Of a stretch of 30,259 bases of DNA, positions 22,838-30,259 are shown piece by piece. The stretch comes from CABMGU01 sp035292785. GTDB lineage: Archaea > Nanobdellota > Nanobdellia > Woesearchaeales > ARS49. Made by a program: the position numbers and the translations under genes. A model generated the notes under the pieces. It worked only from the letters and a program-made list of their open reading frames with translations. It searched no databases and was not told the DNA's origin. Position 1 is the first letter of the stretch. Every line of letters begins with the position of its first letter. Location: positions 1 through 30,259 of the forward strand of contig DATDPK010000056.1 of the NCBI GenBank assembly GCA_035292785.1, in the 5' to 3' direction.

Positions 22838-23692
22838 ACTTTCGAATTCTTCTTCAAATTTCTCAGCAATATTGAAATCGCGAATTATTATGACGTTCTC
22901 ATCATTGCGCTCATCAGCATTCCTGCTCGGATTATAACTGCCGGTAATAACAGTATTGCCGTCGATTACGAATACCTTGTGATGCACTTTCTCGATTGCT
23001 GAAATATCCTTCAGCTTTTCATACTCGCTGAACTTGTCCTTTCTCGGGTCAAAAACACCTCGGACATCAATGCCTGATTTTGACTTTTCGAGAAGCAAAT
23101 CGCCAATTTCATCATCAGTAAAGGCGTACGTCATAAAATGAATGGAGGACTTTGCATCTTTTAGAACGCCCAAGACGCGCTCCTGGCAATCATCTTCAGG
23201 ACAAAAATAAGCCTCAACCAAATGACCATTAAGCTTTACCAAACCAGGGTATGAAGAACCACCGTGAAAAACTTTTTTGTAAAGCTCATCAAACTCAGCT
23301 TTATACGCCTCAGCCAAAGTTTTGCTCTCAATAAAAACAACATTATTTGGAATTGTCATTTTTTGAGAAGGATTCCAAGAGCCAGTCCAGACAAACCTGC
23401 CATCAATAACACAAAACTTGTTATGCATCAAGCCAGAGCCAAATTCCTTCACAGCGCCAGGCAAGGGGTGCTCTTCGTCCACAACAAGCTTCGCACCCTC
23501 AAGAAAGCCTTTGTCTGCATGATACATAGCACAATAAACCTGCCCTGAGGCGGTTTTTTCCCTAAGAAGAGCCATACAATCAACTTTGTCGCAAAAGTAC
23601 GCCTCAACAATGCCGGATTCCTCAGGGATGCCTGCAAATAAGCCTATAATGCAGCCTGCCAAAAGCAGAAAAAAAGCCCAATAGCCCCTCAT
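22826..23692 (-). CDS. Exported phospholipase D-like protein with two HKD motifs
   Basis: A 288-residue PLD-superfamily protein. Both catalytic HxKx4D motifs are present, at 90-97 (HNKFCVID) and 237-244 (HHKVFVID), each followed by the usual GS.NPS segment. A single chain therefore carries both halves of the active site. The N terminus MRGYWAFFLLLAGCIIGLFA is a signal sequence or membrane anchor, and LLAGC could be a lipobox with Cys14. Each half begins with the same VEAYFC-x3-DC block (Cys34/39 and Cys164/169), suggesting internal duplication and paired Cys outside the cell. The family includes nucleases and phospholipases, so the substrate is unknown. I chose ATG 23692 because the longer reading would need a TTG start at 23743. 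The 3' end overlaps its neighbour by 12 bases. Confidence 0.87.
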   Translation of the reverse strand: MRGYWAFFLLLAGCIIGLFAGIPEESGIVEAYFCDKVDCMALLREKTASGQVYCAMYHADKGFLEGAKLVVDEEHPLPGAVKEFGSGLMHNKFCVIDGRFVWTGSWNPSQKMTIPNNVVFIESKTLAEAYKAEFDELYKKVFHGGSSYPGLVKLNGHLVEAYFCPEDDCQERVLGVLKDAKSSIHFMTYAFTDDEIGDLLLEKSKSGIDVRGVFDPRKDKFSEYEKLKDISAIEKVHHKVFVIDGNTVITGSYNPSRNADERNDENVIIIRDFNIAEKFEEEFESLFD

Positions 23693-23748
23693 AGCAGATT
23701 TTATAAATAATCTCGCTAATATCACTTGTGTTGTTACTCTCAAGTGGC

Positions 23749-23866
23749 TTCAAAGCGAAAGATTTATATATGAGATATACTATACAAGAGTAGTAACAGG
23801 GGTGGCAAAGGGGTTAGAACTCTAAGTCACTTCTGATTTTACAACGCCCAGCGAGGCAAATCAATA
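23749..23866 (+). other. Orphan promoter and leader with no downstream gene
   Basis: TTCAAAGCGAAAG followed by ATTTATATATG (to about 23771) matches the BRE-TATA element of the beta-barrel gene. The predicted transcript from about 23792 contains ACAGGGG, GTG-started 8-codon reading frame (23802-23825) and TTAGA-AC-TCTAA, a short inverted repeat. No coding gene follows on the plus strand, since the Lon-like gene runs the other way. It may be a small RNA, a leader peptide or the remnant of a lost surface gene. The same TATA could serve the minus strand for the PLD gene with a leader of about 48 bases. Confidence 0.45.
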
Positions 23867-25627
23867 TCACCTCTTTTTCCCTCGCAAGCGCCTCTTCGGG
23901 GGCGTTTGCAGGGTTTGAATGCTCTTAGCGAAAGCGCTTCTCCAAACAACAAAAGTTATGAGCGCGCCCAAAAGCATACCCAAAATAAAAACAAGCCCCA
24001 AAATTACACCTTCAATCTTCGGCTTTGAAGATATCGGCGCAGTAGGCGCACCGAAATAAATATCCAAGTTTGCCAATTCCAAAGAATACTCTGCAAACAA
24101 CAAGGCAGAAACCCTGTCGAAAGCCCTGAGCGAGTTTGCATATTCATAATAACTGAAAGCAATAATCGGGAAAATCTGCTTGCGCTGAGCCTTTACCAAA
24201 GCCTGGCGGGCGACCTGCAATTTCAAATCAATAACCTCATCGAAACGGCTTTCCTCAACACCCATCAAGCCCAAAAGAACATCTGCTTCTGCCTTCGCCT
24301 TTGAAGCTCCATACAAGCACATAATATAACGGCCTTTCCCCAAATTAACGTATGCCAAGTCAATATCCTTTCTTGTGGCGTCCAAAGCATCAGGAATAAC
24401 ACTTTTCACATAATTATACCTCTCCTCGGCCTCTGAAATCTTTGCAGCACAGGAAGCCTTCAAGCGGTCCCTGTTAATGACAACGTGCTTATCCTGACCG
24501 TCAAAAAAGCGCGCCCAAGTAACTGCTGAAAACATACGCTCCTCGGCATAAGCCAAATCAGAACCCGCGGTTGTATCATTCTTCTCAATTTTCTGAGACA
24601 ATTCAACAACCTGCAAAAGAACTTCATCAACACGCTCCATCACAGCCATAAAAGTCTGCAAATCAGTAATAGTGGAAATGTTTCTGGCTTCAACTTCCCT
24701 GCCGACTTTCTCAGCATCGTGCTTCAAAACAGCAATCTTTTTGGACAATTCTTCCTGCGAAAAGTTTGCAATCCTATACCATTCACGCTTATACTCAACA
24801 TTAGACCTGAAGCAATATGATGCAGAGGAATAATATGCTTCAGAATTAAATTCCTGTTCAGCGCGCTCAGAGAAATTCTTAGCAGATGAAACATTTGCCT
24901 TCTCAGAAAGACCCTTATTTCTCTTGCATAAATCATCAGCCACATCCCTCATAATATTCTGATAACGCTCCTCCATCTGCAAAGACTCATTAAACACCTT
25001 TTGAGGAATTCCCAAAGCAAGCTCAAAAACCTCGCCTATCGTAGAAACCTCGCGCACAGTCAAATTCAACGACTTCCCATAATCTATAAGATCAATTGTA
25101 ACATTTCCTTCCTTGAAATTTTTAGTTCCCTTCGGAAGCAAAACAGTCTTAATGCTATTGCTGGCAGCAGCCTCGACCTTCTGCTTCAAACCACCAACAG
25201 GACCTATCAAGCCGCCACTATTAATCGTGCCTGTCATAGCCAATTCAGTTGGAATAGACTTATCAAGCAAAGAGGCAGCAACAAGCAAAGTTGCAGCTCC
25301 GCCAGCACTTGGGCCGCCAACAATTCCAGGCAAAGCCCTGATTGTAAACAGGAAATCATAATGAGAACAGTCAATCTCCAGCTCCTTGCAGGCTATCTGC
25401 TGGGCAAAACGCAAAGAAGCCTGAGTAGTAACCTTGGTCATTGGAAAAGTTTCAAGATAAACCCTCTCGCTGCCAGGCCTTAATTCCAAATCAAGAATAG
25501 CAACACTTCCAAACTCACCGCTTGCATTCTCAGTCAAGGCAAGCAGAGTAATATTATTCTTGGAAATAACATCCTGCGCAAAAACAGCTGCTGACAATAG
25601 AATAAACATTAAAACCGCTTTTTTCAT
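23867..25627 (-). CDS. Membrane-anchored secreted Lon-like serine protease without ATPase domain
   Basis: A 586-residue S16-type protease of the predicted archaeal serine protease group (COG1750-like). Residues 1-17 are a signal peptide (MKKAVLMFILLSAAVFA). The protease domain at about 25-215 carries catalytic Ser107 in GGPSAGGAATLL and Lys148 in IGPVGGLKQKVEAA, the Ser-Lys dyad of Lon. Residues 220-540 are long helical, Glu/Lys-rich segments that may form a substrate-holding or assembly region. A membrane helix at about 548-568 (GLVFILGMLLGALITFVVW) precedes a basic tail (PPKRRLRGKKR). The catalytic part therefore faces outside, where no ATP is available, and it cannot work like cytoplasmic Lon. 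I chose ATG 25627 over the TTG at 25642. Envelope protein quality control is inferred. Confidence 0.9.
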   Translation of the reverse strand: MKKAVLMFILLSAAVFAQDVISKNNITLLALTENASGEFGSVAILDLELRPGSERVYLETFPMTKVTTQASLRFAQQIACKELEIDCSHYDFLFTIRALPGIVGGPSAGGAATLLVAASLLDKSIPTELAMTGTINSGGLIGPVGGLKQKVEAAASNSIKTVLLPKGTKNFKEGNVTIDLIDYGKSLNLTVREVSTIGEVFELALGIPQKVFNESLQMEERYQNIMRDVADDLCKRNKGLSEKANVSSAKNFSERAEQEFNSEAYYSSASYCFRSNVEYKREWYRIANFSQEELSKKIAVLKHDAEKVGREVEARNISTITDLQTFMAVMERVDEVLLQVVELSQKIEKNDTTAGSDLAYAEERMFSAVTWARFFDGQDKHVVINRDRLKASCAAKISEAEERYNYVKSVIPDALDATRKDIDLAYVNLGKGRYIMCLYGASKAKAEADVLLGLMGVEESRFDEVIDLKLQVARQALVKAQRKQIFPIIAFSYYEYANSLRAFDRVSALLFAEYSLELANLDIYFGAPTAPISSKPKIEGVILGLVFILGMLLGALITFVVWRSAFAKSIQTLQTPPKRRLRGKKR

Positions 25628-25647
25628 GATAGTAAAATACAAATCAC

Positions 25648-27855
25648 CTATTTTAATACTTTTTGATTATTCGGGCTTGATTCCGGCTTAGGCAGACGCG
25701 CAATATTCCTGCACTTCGGGAACCTGTTGCAGGCCAAAAAGGCGCCGTAAACACTCTTCCTCAACACCATTTTACCTTCCTTGCACTTCTCGCAAACAGT
25801 CTCCTTAACATCAACCGCGCCCTTGCCAGGACAATCAAGATTAATACAGACTTCCTGAGGCCTCTTGCCCTTCCTAATCATCTTAATCATAGGATACTTG
25901 CAAATCGTGCAGAGATTTGTTGTAACCTCGGCAAGACCAGTTGCAGGCAGCTTAAAAGTCGTCTTGCACTCAGGATACTTGTTGCACGCAATAAACCTGC
26001 CAAACTTGCCTGTACGCAAGGTCAAAGCACCTGTCTTGCAGGCAGGACACTCGCCGACAGTCGTCATAACCGCCCTTGTCTCTGTGAAAGTGGCCTTCAA
26101 CTCCTCGCCAATCATCTTTTCCTTATGCTTAAACTCCTTCAACAAGTCAATCAAAATTTCCTTTGCCTCTTTCAAAATCTCCTCACGATGCTTCTTGCCC
26201 TCGCGAATAGCTTCCATATCCAACTCAAAATGCTTGGTTAATTCTTCATCCAAAATCTTAGGAGAATACTTCTCAAGAATCTTAACAATCTCCATTCCAA
26301 GCTCTGTAACGGTAATAGCCTCTCCCTTGGTGTAATTACGCTTCTGCAAAGTATCAACAATTTCTGCACGCGTGGCCTTAGTACCCAAATTACGCTTTTC
26401 CAGCTCGCGAACCAATGAAGAAGGAGTATAACGCTTTGGAGGCTTGGTTTCCTCATCGTGCAAAATAAATTTCTTGACAGACAATTCATCGCCTTCCTTA
26501 ACTGTAGGAAGCTCTGCTTCCTCCAACTTGACATAAGGCGCGTAAAAAACGTGCCAGCCAGGCTCTGAAGTCCTTGTGCCTTTTGCTATGAAAGTTTCAT
26601 TCTTAACATCCAAATGAATGGACATAGTTTCACGCACAGCATTATCAGAAAACGTTGCCAAAAACCTCTTGACAATCAAATCATAAACCTTGCCCTGCCT
26701 TGCCTCAAGACCCTTCGGAGCAATGCCGGTAGGATAAATGGCCGGGTGAGCAGGGTCAGTCTTCTTTCCATTATTCGGCACAAGCTTATCCTTCTTCAAC
26801 AGCTTGGCAACCAATTCCTTGTACTCAGACTGCTTTGCCAACGAGTGGAAAATCTTTGGAAAACCAAGAGCTGGAGGCAATTGCTGAGAGCTCGTACGCG
26901 GATAAGAAATCCAACCATTAGTATACAACTCCTGCGCAACCTCAAGAGTTGCCTTAGGATTAATGCCAAAACACCTATAAGCCTCTGTCTGCAAACTTGT
27001 CAAATCAAAAGGAATAGGAGGCTTTTGGATGAATTGTGTTTTCTCAACCTTCTTGACAGCTGCCTTTTTCTGGCCCTTAACCAAGTCCATAACCTTATCT
27101 GCCTTATCCTTCTCCCAGAACTTATCAGCCTCATGCCAGGCAATAAGCTCACCTGCCTTTGCTTTTGCCTGCAGTTCAATCATCCAGTAAGGAACAGGCT
27201 TGAAAGCAGCAATCTCGCGCTCCCTGTCAACAACAATCTTCAAAGCAGGACCCTGCACTCTTCCAGTGCTCAAAATCTTGAACATACCCGCAGACTTGAT
27301 AGCGTGAGTCAAAGCACGCGACAAGTTAATGCCGTAAAAATAATCCAAATAATGCCTTGTCTCGCCAGCCTCTGCAAATTTCCAATCCAGCCTTGGAGAA
27401 ACCTTTTCATACGCCTCAACCAAATCCTCCTTAGTCAAGGTCGAAAACTTCATTCTTTTCGCGTCATTACGATTGCAGATAAAGCGCACGATGTTCAGGC
27501 CAATAACCTCGCCCTCAATATCGTAGTCAGTTGCAACAGTAACAGAGTCAGCGTCCTTTGCCAGCTTCTTCAAAGCTTCCAAATACTTTTTCGAGAAAGC
27601 AGCGCCCTTAGAAATTTCATAATTAGGCACCCATTCGATATCAAAAACAGGATAAGCAAAACCCTTTGACTTCTTCTTCTCAGCCAAGCCAAACAAATGA
27701 CCAACAGCACAGCCAACAGTAATAGTATCCTTTCCGCGGGTAAACGTGTAATAAGGCACGCCTTTGATATTCAACTTTTCAGGCTTTCCATCAGACAGGG
27801 CTTCAGCAACACGCTTGCTGGCATTCGGCTTTTCAGTAATCACTAATTCATGCAT
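25648..27855 (-). CDS. topA: DNA topoisomerase I (type IA)
   Basis: A 735-residue type IA topoisomerase that relaxes negative supercoils. The N-terminal Toprim domain starts MHELVITEKPNASKRVAEAL and has the metal motif ATDYDIEGEVIGL (108-120). The catalytic Tyr is Tyr318 in NGWISYPRTSSQQLP. LSTGRVQGPAL (195-205) is the conserved gate motif. The C terminus carries three four-Cys zinc modules: CPAC...CNKYPEC (603-630), CTIC...CINLDC (649-675) and CEKC...CNRFPKC (688-715). The first and third are typical topoisomerase fingers, while the second is variant. No reverse-gyrase helicase domain is present, so nothing here suggests hyperthermophily. I chose ATG 27855 over the TTG one codon upstream. 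It is divergent from the UbiB gene. Confidence 0.96.
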   Translation of the reverse strand: MHELVITEKPNASKRVAEALSDGKPEKLNIKGVPYYTFTRGKDTITVGCAVGHLFGLAEKKKSKGFAYPVFDIEWVPNYEISKGAAFSKKYLEALKKLAKDADSVTVATDYDIEGEVIGLNIVRFICNRNDAKRMKFSTLTKEDLVEAYEKVSPRLDWKFAEAGETRHYLDYFYGINLSRALTHAIKSAGMFKILSTGRVQGPALKIVVDREREIAAFKPVPYWMIELQAKAKAGELIAWHEADKFWEKDKADKVMDLVKGQKKAAVKKVEKTQFIQKPPIPFDLTSLQTEAYRCFGINPKATLEVAQELYTNGWISYPRTSSQQLPPALGFPKIFHSLAKQSEYKELVAKLLKKDKLVPNNGKKTDPAHPAIYPTGIAPKGLEARQGKVYDLIVKRFLATFSDNAVRETMSIHLDVKNETFIAKGTRTSEPGWHVFYAPYVKLEEAELPTVKEGDELSVKKFILHDEETKPPKRYTPSSLVRELEKRNLGTKATRAEIVDTLQKRNYTKGEAITVTELGMEIVKILEKYSPKILDEELTKHFELDMEAIREGKKHREEILKEAKEILIDLLKEFKHKEKMIGEELKATFTETRAVMTTVGECPACKTGALTLRTGKFGRFIACNKYPECKTTFKLPATGLAEVTTNLCTICKYPMIKMIRKGKRPQEVCINLDCPGKGAVDVKETVCEKCKEGKMVLRKSVYGAFLACNRFPKCRNIARLPKPESSPNNQKVLK
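25650..25659 (-). promoter_or_regulatory. TATA box of Lon-like protease gene
   Basis: On the minus strand GTATTAAAAT is centred about 27 bases before ATG 25627, overlapping the last bases of topA. It decides for ATG 25627. Confidence 0.5.
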
Positions 27856-27876
27856 CAAATAGCAAGAACTACAAGG

Positions 27877-27888
27877 TATTTTTAAATC
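27877..27888 (-). promoter_or_regulatory. TATA box of topA
   Basis: On the minus strand GATTTAAAAATA is centred about 27 bases before ATG 27855, supporting a leaderless start. Confidence 0.55.
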
Positions 27889-27917
27889 TTGGGGTGACTA
27901 TATTATATGCATAGACA

Positions 27918-27961
27918 AATATTTATAAAGTCAGAAGCAGGAAAAAGAGTCAAAAAGAGGA
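27918..27961 (+). promoter_or_regulatory. Promoter and ribosome-binding site of ABC1/UbiB gene
   Basis: ATATTTATAAAG (27919-27930) is a TATA box with a predicted start near 27952. AGAGGA at 27956-27961 is a Shine-Dalgarno sequence four bases before ATG 27966, so this transcript has a short leader. Confidence 0.5.
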
Positions 27962-27965
27962 CATA

Positions 27966-29612
27966 ATGACGACTGGCAGCATAAAACGCGCATCACAAGT
28001 ACTGGAAGTTTTGCATAGGCATAAACTAGGAAAAGCGCTGGTACAGCTCGGATTAGCAGGACACCTCCCATTTCTAAAAAGATTTTCCACAGGACCACTG
28101 CCACAAGACCTTCCAAAACAGCTAAGGGAAGCAATGGAAGAGCTTGGAGGAGCATACATCAAACTAGGACAAATGCTCAGCATAAGACCGGACCTTGTGC
28201 CGCAGGAATACTGCGACGAGTTCTCAAAACTGCTTGATGAAGTGCCTCCAGAACCATACTCAGACATAATACAAACAATAGAAGCAGAATTTGGAAAAAA
28301 AGCAAAAGACCTGTATGCGCATATCGAACACTCTCCACTGGGAAGCGCAAGCGTGGCACAAGTACACAAGGCACGCCTAAAAGACGGAAAATCAGTCGTA
28401 ATCAAAGTACAAAGAACAAATGTGGCAGAACAATTCAGCGCAGACATAAACATACTGCGCTATCTTGCGCAGAAGCTACAGACAAGACTGAAAAACAATG
28501 TAAACCCAATATTAATCATAGAAGAATTTGAAAGGTACACAAAACAAGAGCTTGATTTTATCCACGAAGCAGAACACATAGACAAGCTAAGAACAGGACT
28601 CGCGTCATTCAAAAAAATAAAAATCCCGCAAGTATACTGGTCATACACGACAAAAAAAGTCCTGACAATGGAGTATCTCGAAGGCAGAAAACTTTCAGAA
28701 CTCAAGCACATAAAAACAAACAGGGAGCAGATTGCGAAAACACTCCTGGACTGCGAATTAGACCAAGTATTCCAATTAGGAACATTCCACGCAGACCTGC
28801 ACCCAGGAAACATACTCTTAATGCAACATAATACATTAGGCCTGCTTGATTTCGGAATAGCAGGCAGCGTAGACCAGAGAACAAGAAAATTAGGAATTCA
28901 ATTATACCTCGCAATACTGGACAAAGACATCAAGAAAATCGTTGACACTCTGCTGAGCTACGGAGTTCCAAGCAGCAAAACAGAAGTGGACGCATTCTAC
29001 AACGACGCAACAAGACTTGTAAACCTCTGGTATGAAGAAAACCCAAAAATCAGGAGAGTGACACACCTGATGCACCAATTATTCATACTTTGCGCAAGAC
29101 ACCACATAACACTTCCAAGAAACACGATACTGCTGGGCAAAGCATTGGTGACCGTGGAAGCAACAGCACGCTACATAAACCCTGATTTTGAATTTGCCAA
29201 ATATTCAGAACCAAAAATAGCACAAATACTCAGAAAAGAAAGAACACCAAGAAAAATAATTGAAAAATTCAGCATACGCTCAAAAGAATTCGCAAAAGCA
29301 ATCTCAAACATACCGCAAAAAACACTTGAAGCAATCGAAGACATAAAACACGGACAGCTAAGCGTAAACCTGAAAGACACACAATTCAGGCATTTAGGCA
29401 TTGACATAAACAGGTCAAGCAACAGACTAAGCTATTCAATGGTATCAGCAGCACTGATAATTGCAAGCTCACTGATGATAGAAACAGGGCCAAAAGTAGG
29501 AACATACAGCGCGATAAGCCTGCTTTGCCTGACTGTTGCAGCAATATTCGTAATTGCACTTTTCAAGTCAATAGCAAGAGAAGGAAAGCCAAAATACGAC
29601 CTGCACAGCTAA
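27966..29612 (+). CDS. ABC1/UbiB (ADCK) family atypical kinase
   Basis: A 548-residue member of the ABC1/UbiB/ADCK family of protein-kinase-like membrane proteins. KxGQ appears as YIKLGQM (Lys66). The Ala-rich nucleotide loop is PLGSASVAQVH (124-134), replacing the usual Gly-rich loop. Lys147 lies in VVIKVQR. ELDFIHEAEH, FHADLHPGNILL (274-285) and LLDFG (293-297) complete the catalytic set. Two hydrophobic helices near the C terminus (about 480-498 and 505-530) anchor it in the membrane. Family members support quinone or isoprenoid lipid metabolism, likely as ATPases. No quinone gene is visible here, so its role may relate to isoprenoid lipids instead; that is inference. Divergent from topA. 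Confidence 0.93.
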   Translation: MTTGSIKRASQVLEVLHRHKLGKALVQLGLAGHLPFLKRFSTGPLPQDLPKQLREAMEELGGAYIKLGQMLSIRPDLVPQEYCDEFSKLLDEVPPEPYSDIIQTIEAEFGKKAKDLYAHIEHSPLGSASVAQVHKARLKDGKSVVIKVQRTNVAEQFSADINILRYLAQKLQTRLKNNVNPILIIEEFERYTKQELDFIHEAEHIDKLRTGLASFKKIKIPQVYWSYTTKKVLTMEYLEGRKLSELKHIKTNREQIAKTLLDCELDQVFQLGTFHADLHPGNILLMQHNTLGLLDFGIAGSVDQRTRKLGIQLYLAILDKDIKKIVDTLLSYGVPSSKTEVDAFYNDATRLVNLWYEENPKIRRVTHLMHQLFILCARHHITLPRNTILLGKALVTVEATARYINPDFEFAKYSEPKIAQILRKERTPRKIIEKFSIRSKEFAKAISNIPQKTLEAIEDIKHGQLSVNLKDTQFRHLGIDINRSSNRLSYSMVSAALIIASSLMIETGPKVGTYSAISLLCLTVAAIFVIALFKSIAREGKPKYDLHS

Positions 29613-29637
29613 TAGTGACTATTGCGTTGTGCAAAAA

Positions 29638-29647
29638 GTTTAAATAC
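29638..29647 (+). promoter_or_regulatory. TATA box of small basic protein gene
   Basis: GTTTAAATAC, preceded by GCAAAAA, is centred about 26 bases before ATG 29668, as for leaderless genes. Confidence 0.55.
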
Positions 29648-29667
29648 ATACCAAAGATGGAAGAATT

Positions 29668-29976
29668 ATGGCAAAAAGAATGAGAAAAGCGGTGTCCTTA
29701 GGAGCAAAACTTGCAGCGCAAGCAAAAAACAAGCTGAAAAAACAACTTAATGCACTGCTGAAAGCAGGAATCATAGACAGAACAGAAGTACGCAAAATCC
29801 TTTCTTATGCAATCAAAGAAGCCAGAGAAGAAAAAGAAAGAATAAAGACATTTGTCAAAACAGAACTCAAAAGACAAGCCAAGAAAGGAAAGCCATTGCT
29901 GAAAAGGGCAGTCAGAAGGGCTGGAAACGCAATAAAAAGAAGGCTAAAATCAAGACACCACCGTCGAAAACGCTAG
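29668..29976 (+). CDS. Small very basic helical protein, possible nucleic-acid-binding protein
   Basis: Not recognised with certainty. The 102-residue protein is rich in Lys and Arg throughout and has no Cys, Trp or signal peptide. Residues 12-32 (KLAAQAKNKLKKQLNALLKA) and 38-70 look helical, joined at GIIDRTEVRK. This helix-turn-helix layout faintly recalls phasin-like small helical proteins. The last 30 residues (LLKRAVRRAGNAIKRRLKSR then HHRRKR) are extremely basic, suggesting DNA or RNA contact, for example a chromatin or RNA-packing protein. Its own strong-looking promoter and short length suit an abundant architectural protein, but this is inference from composition only. Confidence 0.75.
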   Translation: MAKRMRKAVSLGAKLAAQAKNKLKKQLNALLKAGIIDRTEVRKILSYAIKEAREEKERIKTFVKTELKRQAKKGKPLLKRAVRRAGNAIKRRLKSRHHRRKR

Positions 29977-29977
29977 T

Positions 29978-29987
29978 TTTTTAAAGG
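29978..29987 (+). promoter_or_regulatory. TATA box of AAA+ ATPase gene
   Basis: TTTTTAAAGG is centred about 26 bases before ATG 30008. The T-run right after the preceding stop may also act as its terminator. Confidence 0.45.
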
Positions 29988-30007
29988 CATATTCTAGACT
30001 ATATAGT

Positions 30008-30259
30008 ATGGGTGAACACTTTCAAAAGCTATTCCTACAGCAAGATGTCTTCACAGACATACTCGGCCAGGAAAGAACAAAACAACAGCTGAAAAGCGCT
30101 TTATTGATGGACAGGCATATTATAATTCTTGGACCGCCGGGCATAGGAAAAACAACACTTGCCAAAAATGTCGCTCGAATACTGTCGGAATTAACGCTTA
30201 ATGACTGCGAGTACCACTGCGACCCTAAACAACCGTTATGCCCAGAATGCAAGACTAAG
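30008..30259 (+). CDS. AAA+ ATPase, 5' part only
   Basis: An open frame of 84 codons that runs off the window end. The N terminus MGEHFQKLFLQQDVFTDILG has the FxDILGQE box that precedes AAA+ domains, and RHIIILGPPGIGKTTLAKNV contains a perfect Walker A (GPPGIGKTT). It continues into a Cys-containing insert with C-x3-C-type spacing (YHCDPKQPLCPEC), likely a zinc-binding loop. The overall pattern fits the Mg-chelatase/MoxR-like side of AAA+, but the Walker B and sensor motifs lie outside the window, so the subfamily cannot be fixed. The ATG is 26 bases from a TATA box. Confidence 0.85.
   Translation, partial: MGEHFQKLFLQQDVFTDILGQERTKQQLKSALLMDRHIIILGPPGIGKTTLAKNVARILSELTLNDCEYHCDPKQPLCPECKTK

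Noticed and set aside
23693..23743. TTG-started N-terminal extension of the PLD-like protein
   Set aside because: It would place 17 residues with a basic/hydrophobic mix before a clean signal sequence that begins exactly at ATG 23692.
23760..23850. C/D box small RNA
   Set aside because: A CTGA is present, but there is no proper RTGATGA C box at a suitable distance.
1..30259. CRISPR array, insertion sequence or phage island
   Set aside because: No regularly spaced repeats, transposase, integrase or phage structural genes were seen on either strand.

Overview
The window looks like a compact archaeal genome, probably from a DPANN-type lineage; the phylum is inference. The archaeal evidence is direct. 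There is an AglB/STT3 oligosaccharyltransferase, a geranylgeranyl-reductase-family protein, an archaeal-type S16 Lon-like protease without an ATPase domain, and an archaeal-style 5S rRNA. Nearly every transcription unit has an AT-rich TATA-like box centred about 25-28 bases upstream of the start codon, which is the geometry of leaderless mRNAs. Genes are tightly packed, several overlap by 1-18 bp, and no gene-free stretch exceeds 300 bases (the longest are about 130-175 bases).

Layout. (1) Positions 28-137 hold a stand-alone 5S rRNA on the minus strand, divergent from a UDP-sugar epimerase and sharing a palindromic TATA box with it. (2) Positions 189-7521 form a surface-glycosylation block: epimerase, UDP-glucose 6-dehydrogenase, a GT2-DUF2304-GT4 operon with 4-base overlaps, and STT3 carrying a C-terminal FKBP prolyl isomerase domain. 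(3) Positions 7563-8642 encode a geranylgeranyl-reductase-family flavoprotein for lipid or polyprenyl saturation. (4) Positions 8771-15573 form a cell-surface block on the plus strand: a secreted protein that reads like a beta-barrel, a lipoprotein with a Thr/Pro/Gln-rich stalk, a secreted protein with five FDGGFDGGG-type repeats, a membrane-anchored Ig-like (S-layer-like) protein, and a 795-residue multidomain membrane protein. (5) Positions 15560-18717 are mixed: amino-acid permease, RBBP9-like hydrolase, tRNA-Trp, C39-like peptidase, DUF192 protein and a small unknown. (6) Positions 18733-22837 contain DNA maintenance genes (PHP-type PolX, Nudix hydrolase, a divergent uracil-DNA glycosylase) with a lipoprotein and an unknown. 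(7) Positions 22826-25627 encode two exported enzymes, a duplicated PLD-like protein and the secreted Lon-like protease. (8) Positions 25648 to the end hold topoisomerase I, an ABC1/UbiB kinase, a very basic small protein and the start of an AAA+ ATPase.

How they fit together. The first 15.6 kb and the 21-25.6 kb part are dominated by envelope functions. The sugar genes would make nucleotide sugars and a dolichol-linked glycan, STT3-FKBP would attach it to exported proteins, and the Asn-rich secreted proteins just downstream are plausible substrates. Two translation modes appear: most genes look leaderless, but the leader genes of the surface block (8771, 9857, 11937) have a 5' leader with a GGGGGT-type Shine-Dalgarno sequence, which suggests specially tuned, perhaps high, expression. 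The most unusual items are the STT3-FKBP fusion, the beta-barrel-like protein in an archaeon, the shared palindromic promoter of 5S rRNA, and the orphan promoter and leader at 23749-23866.
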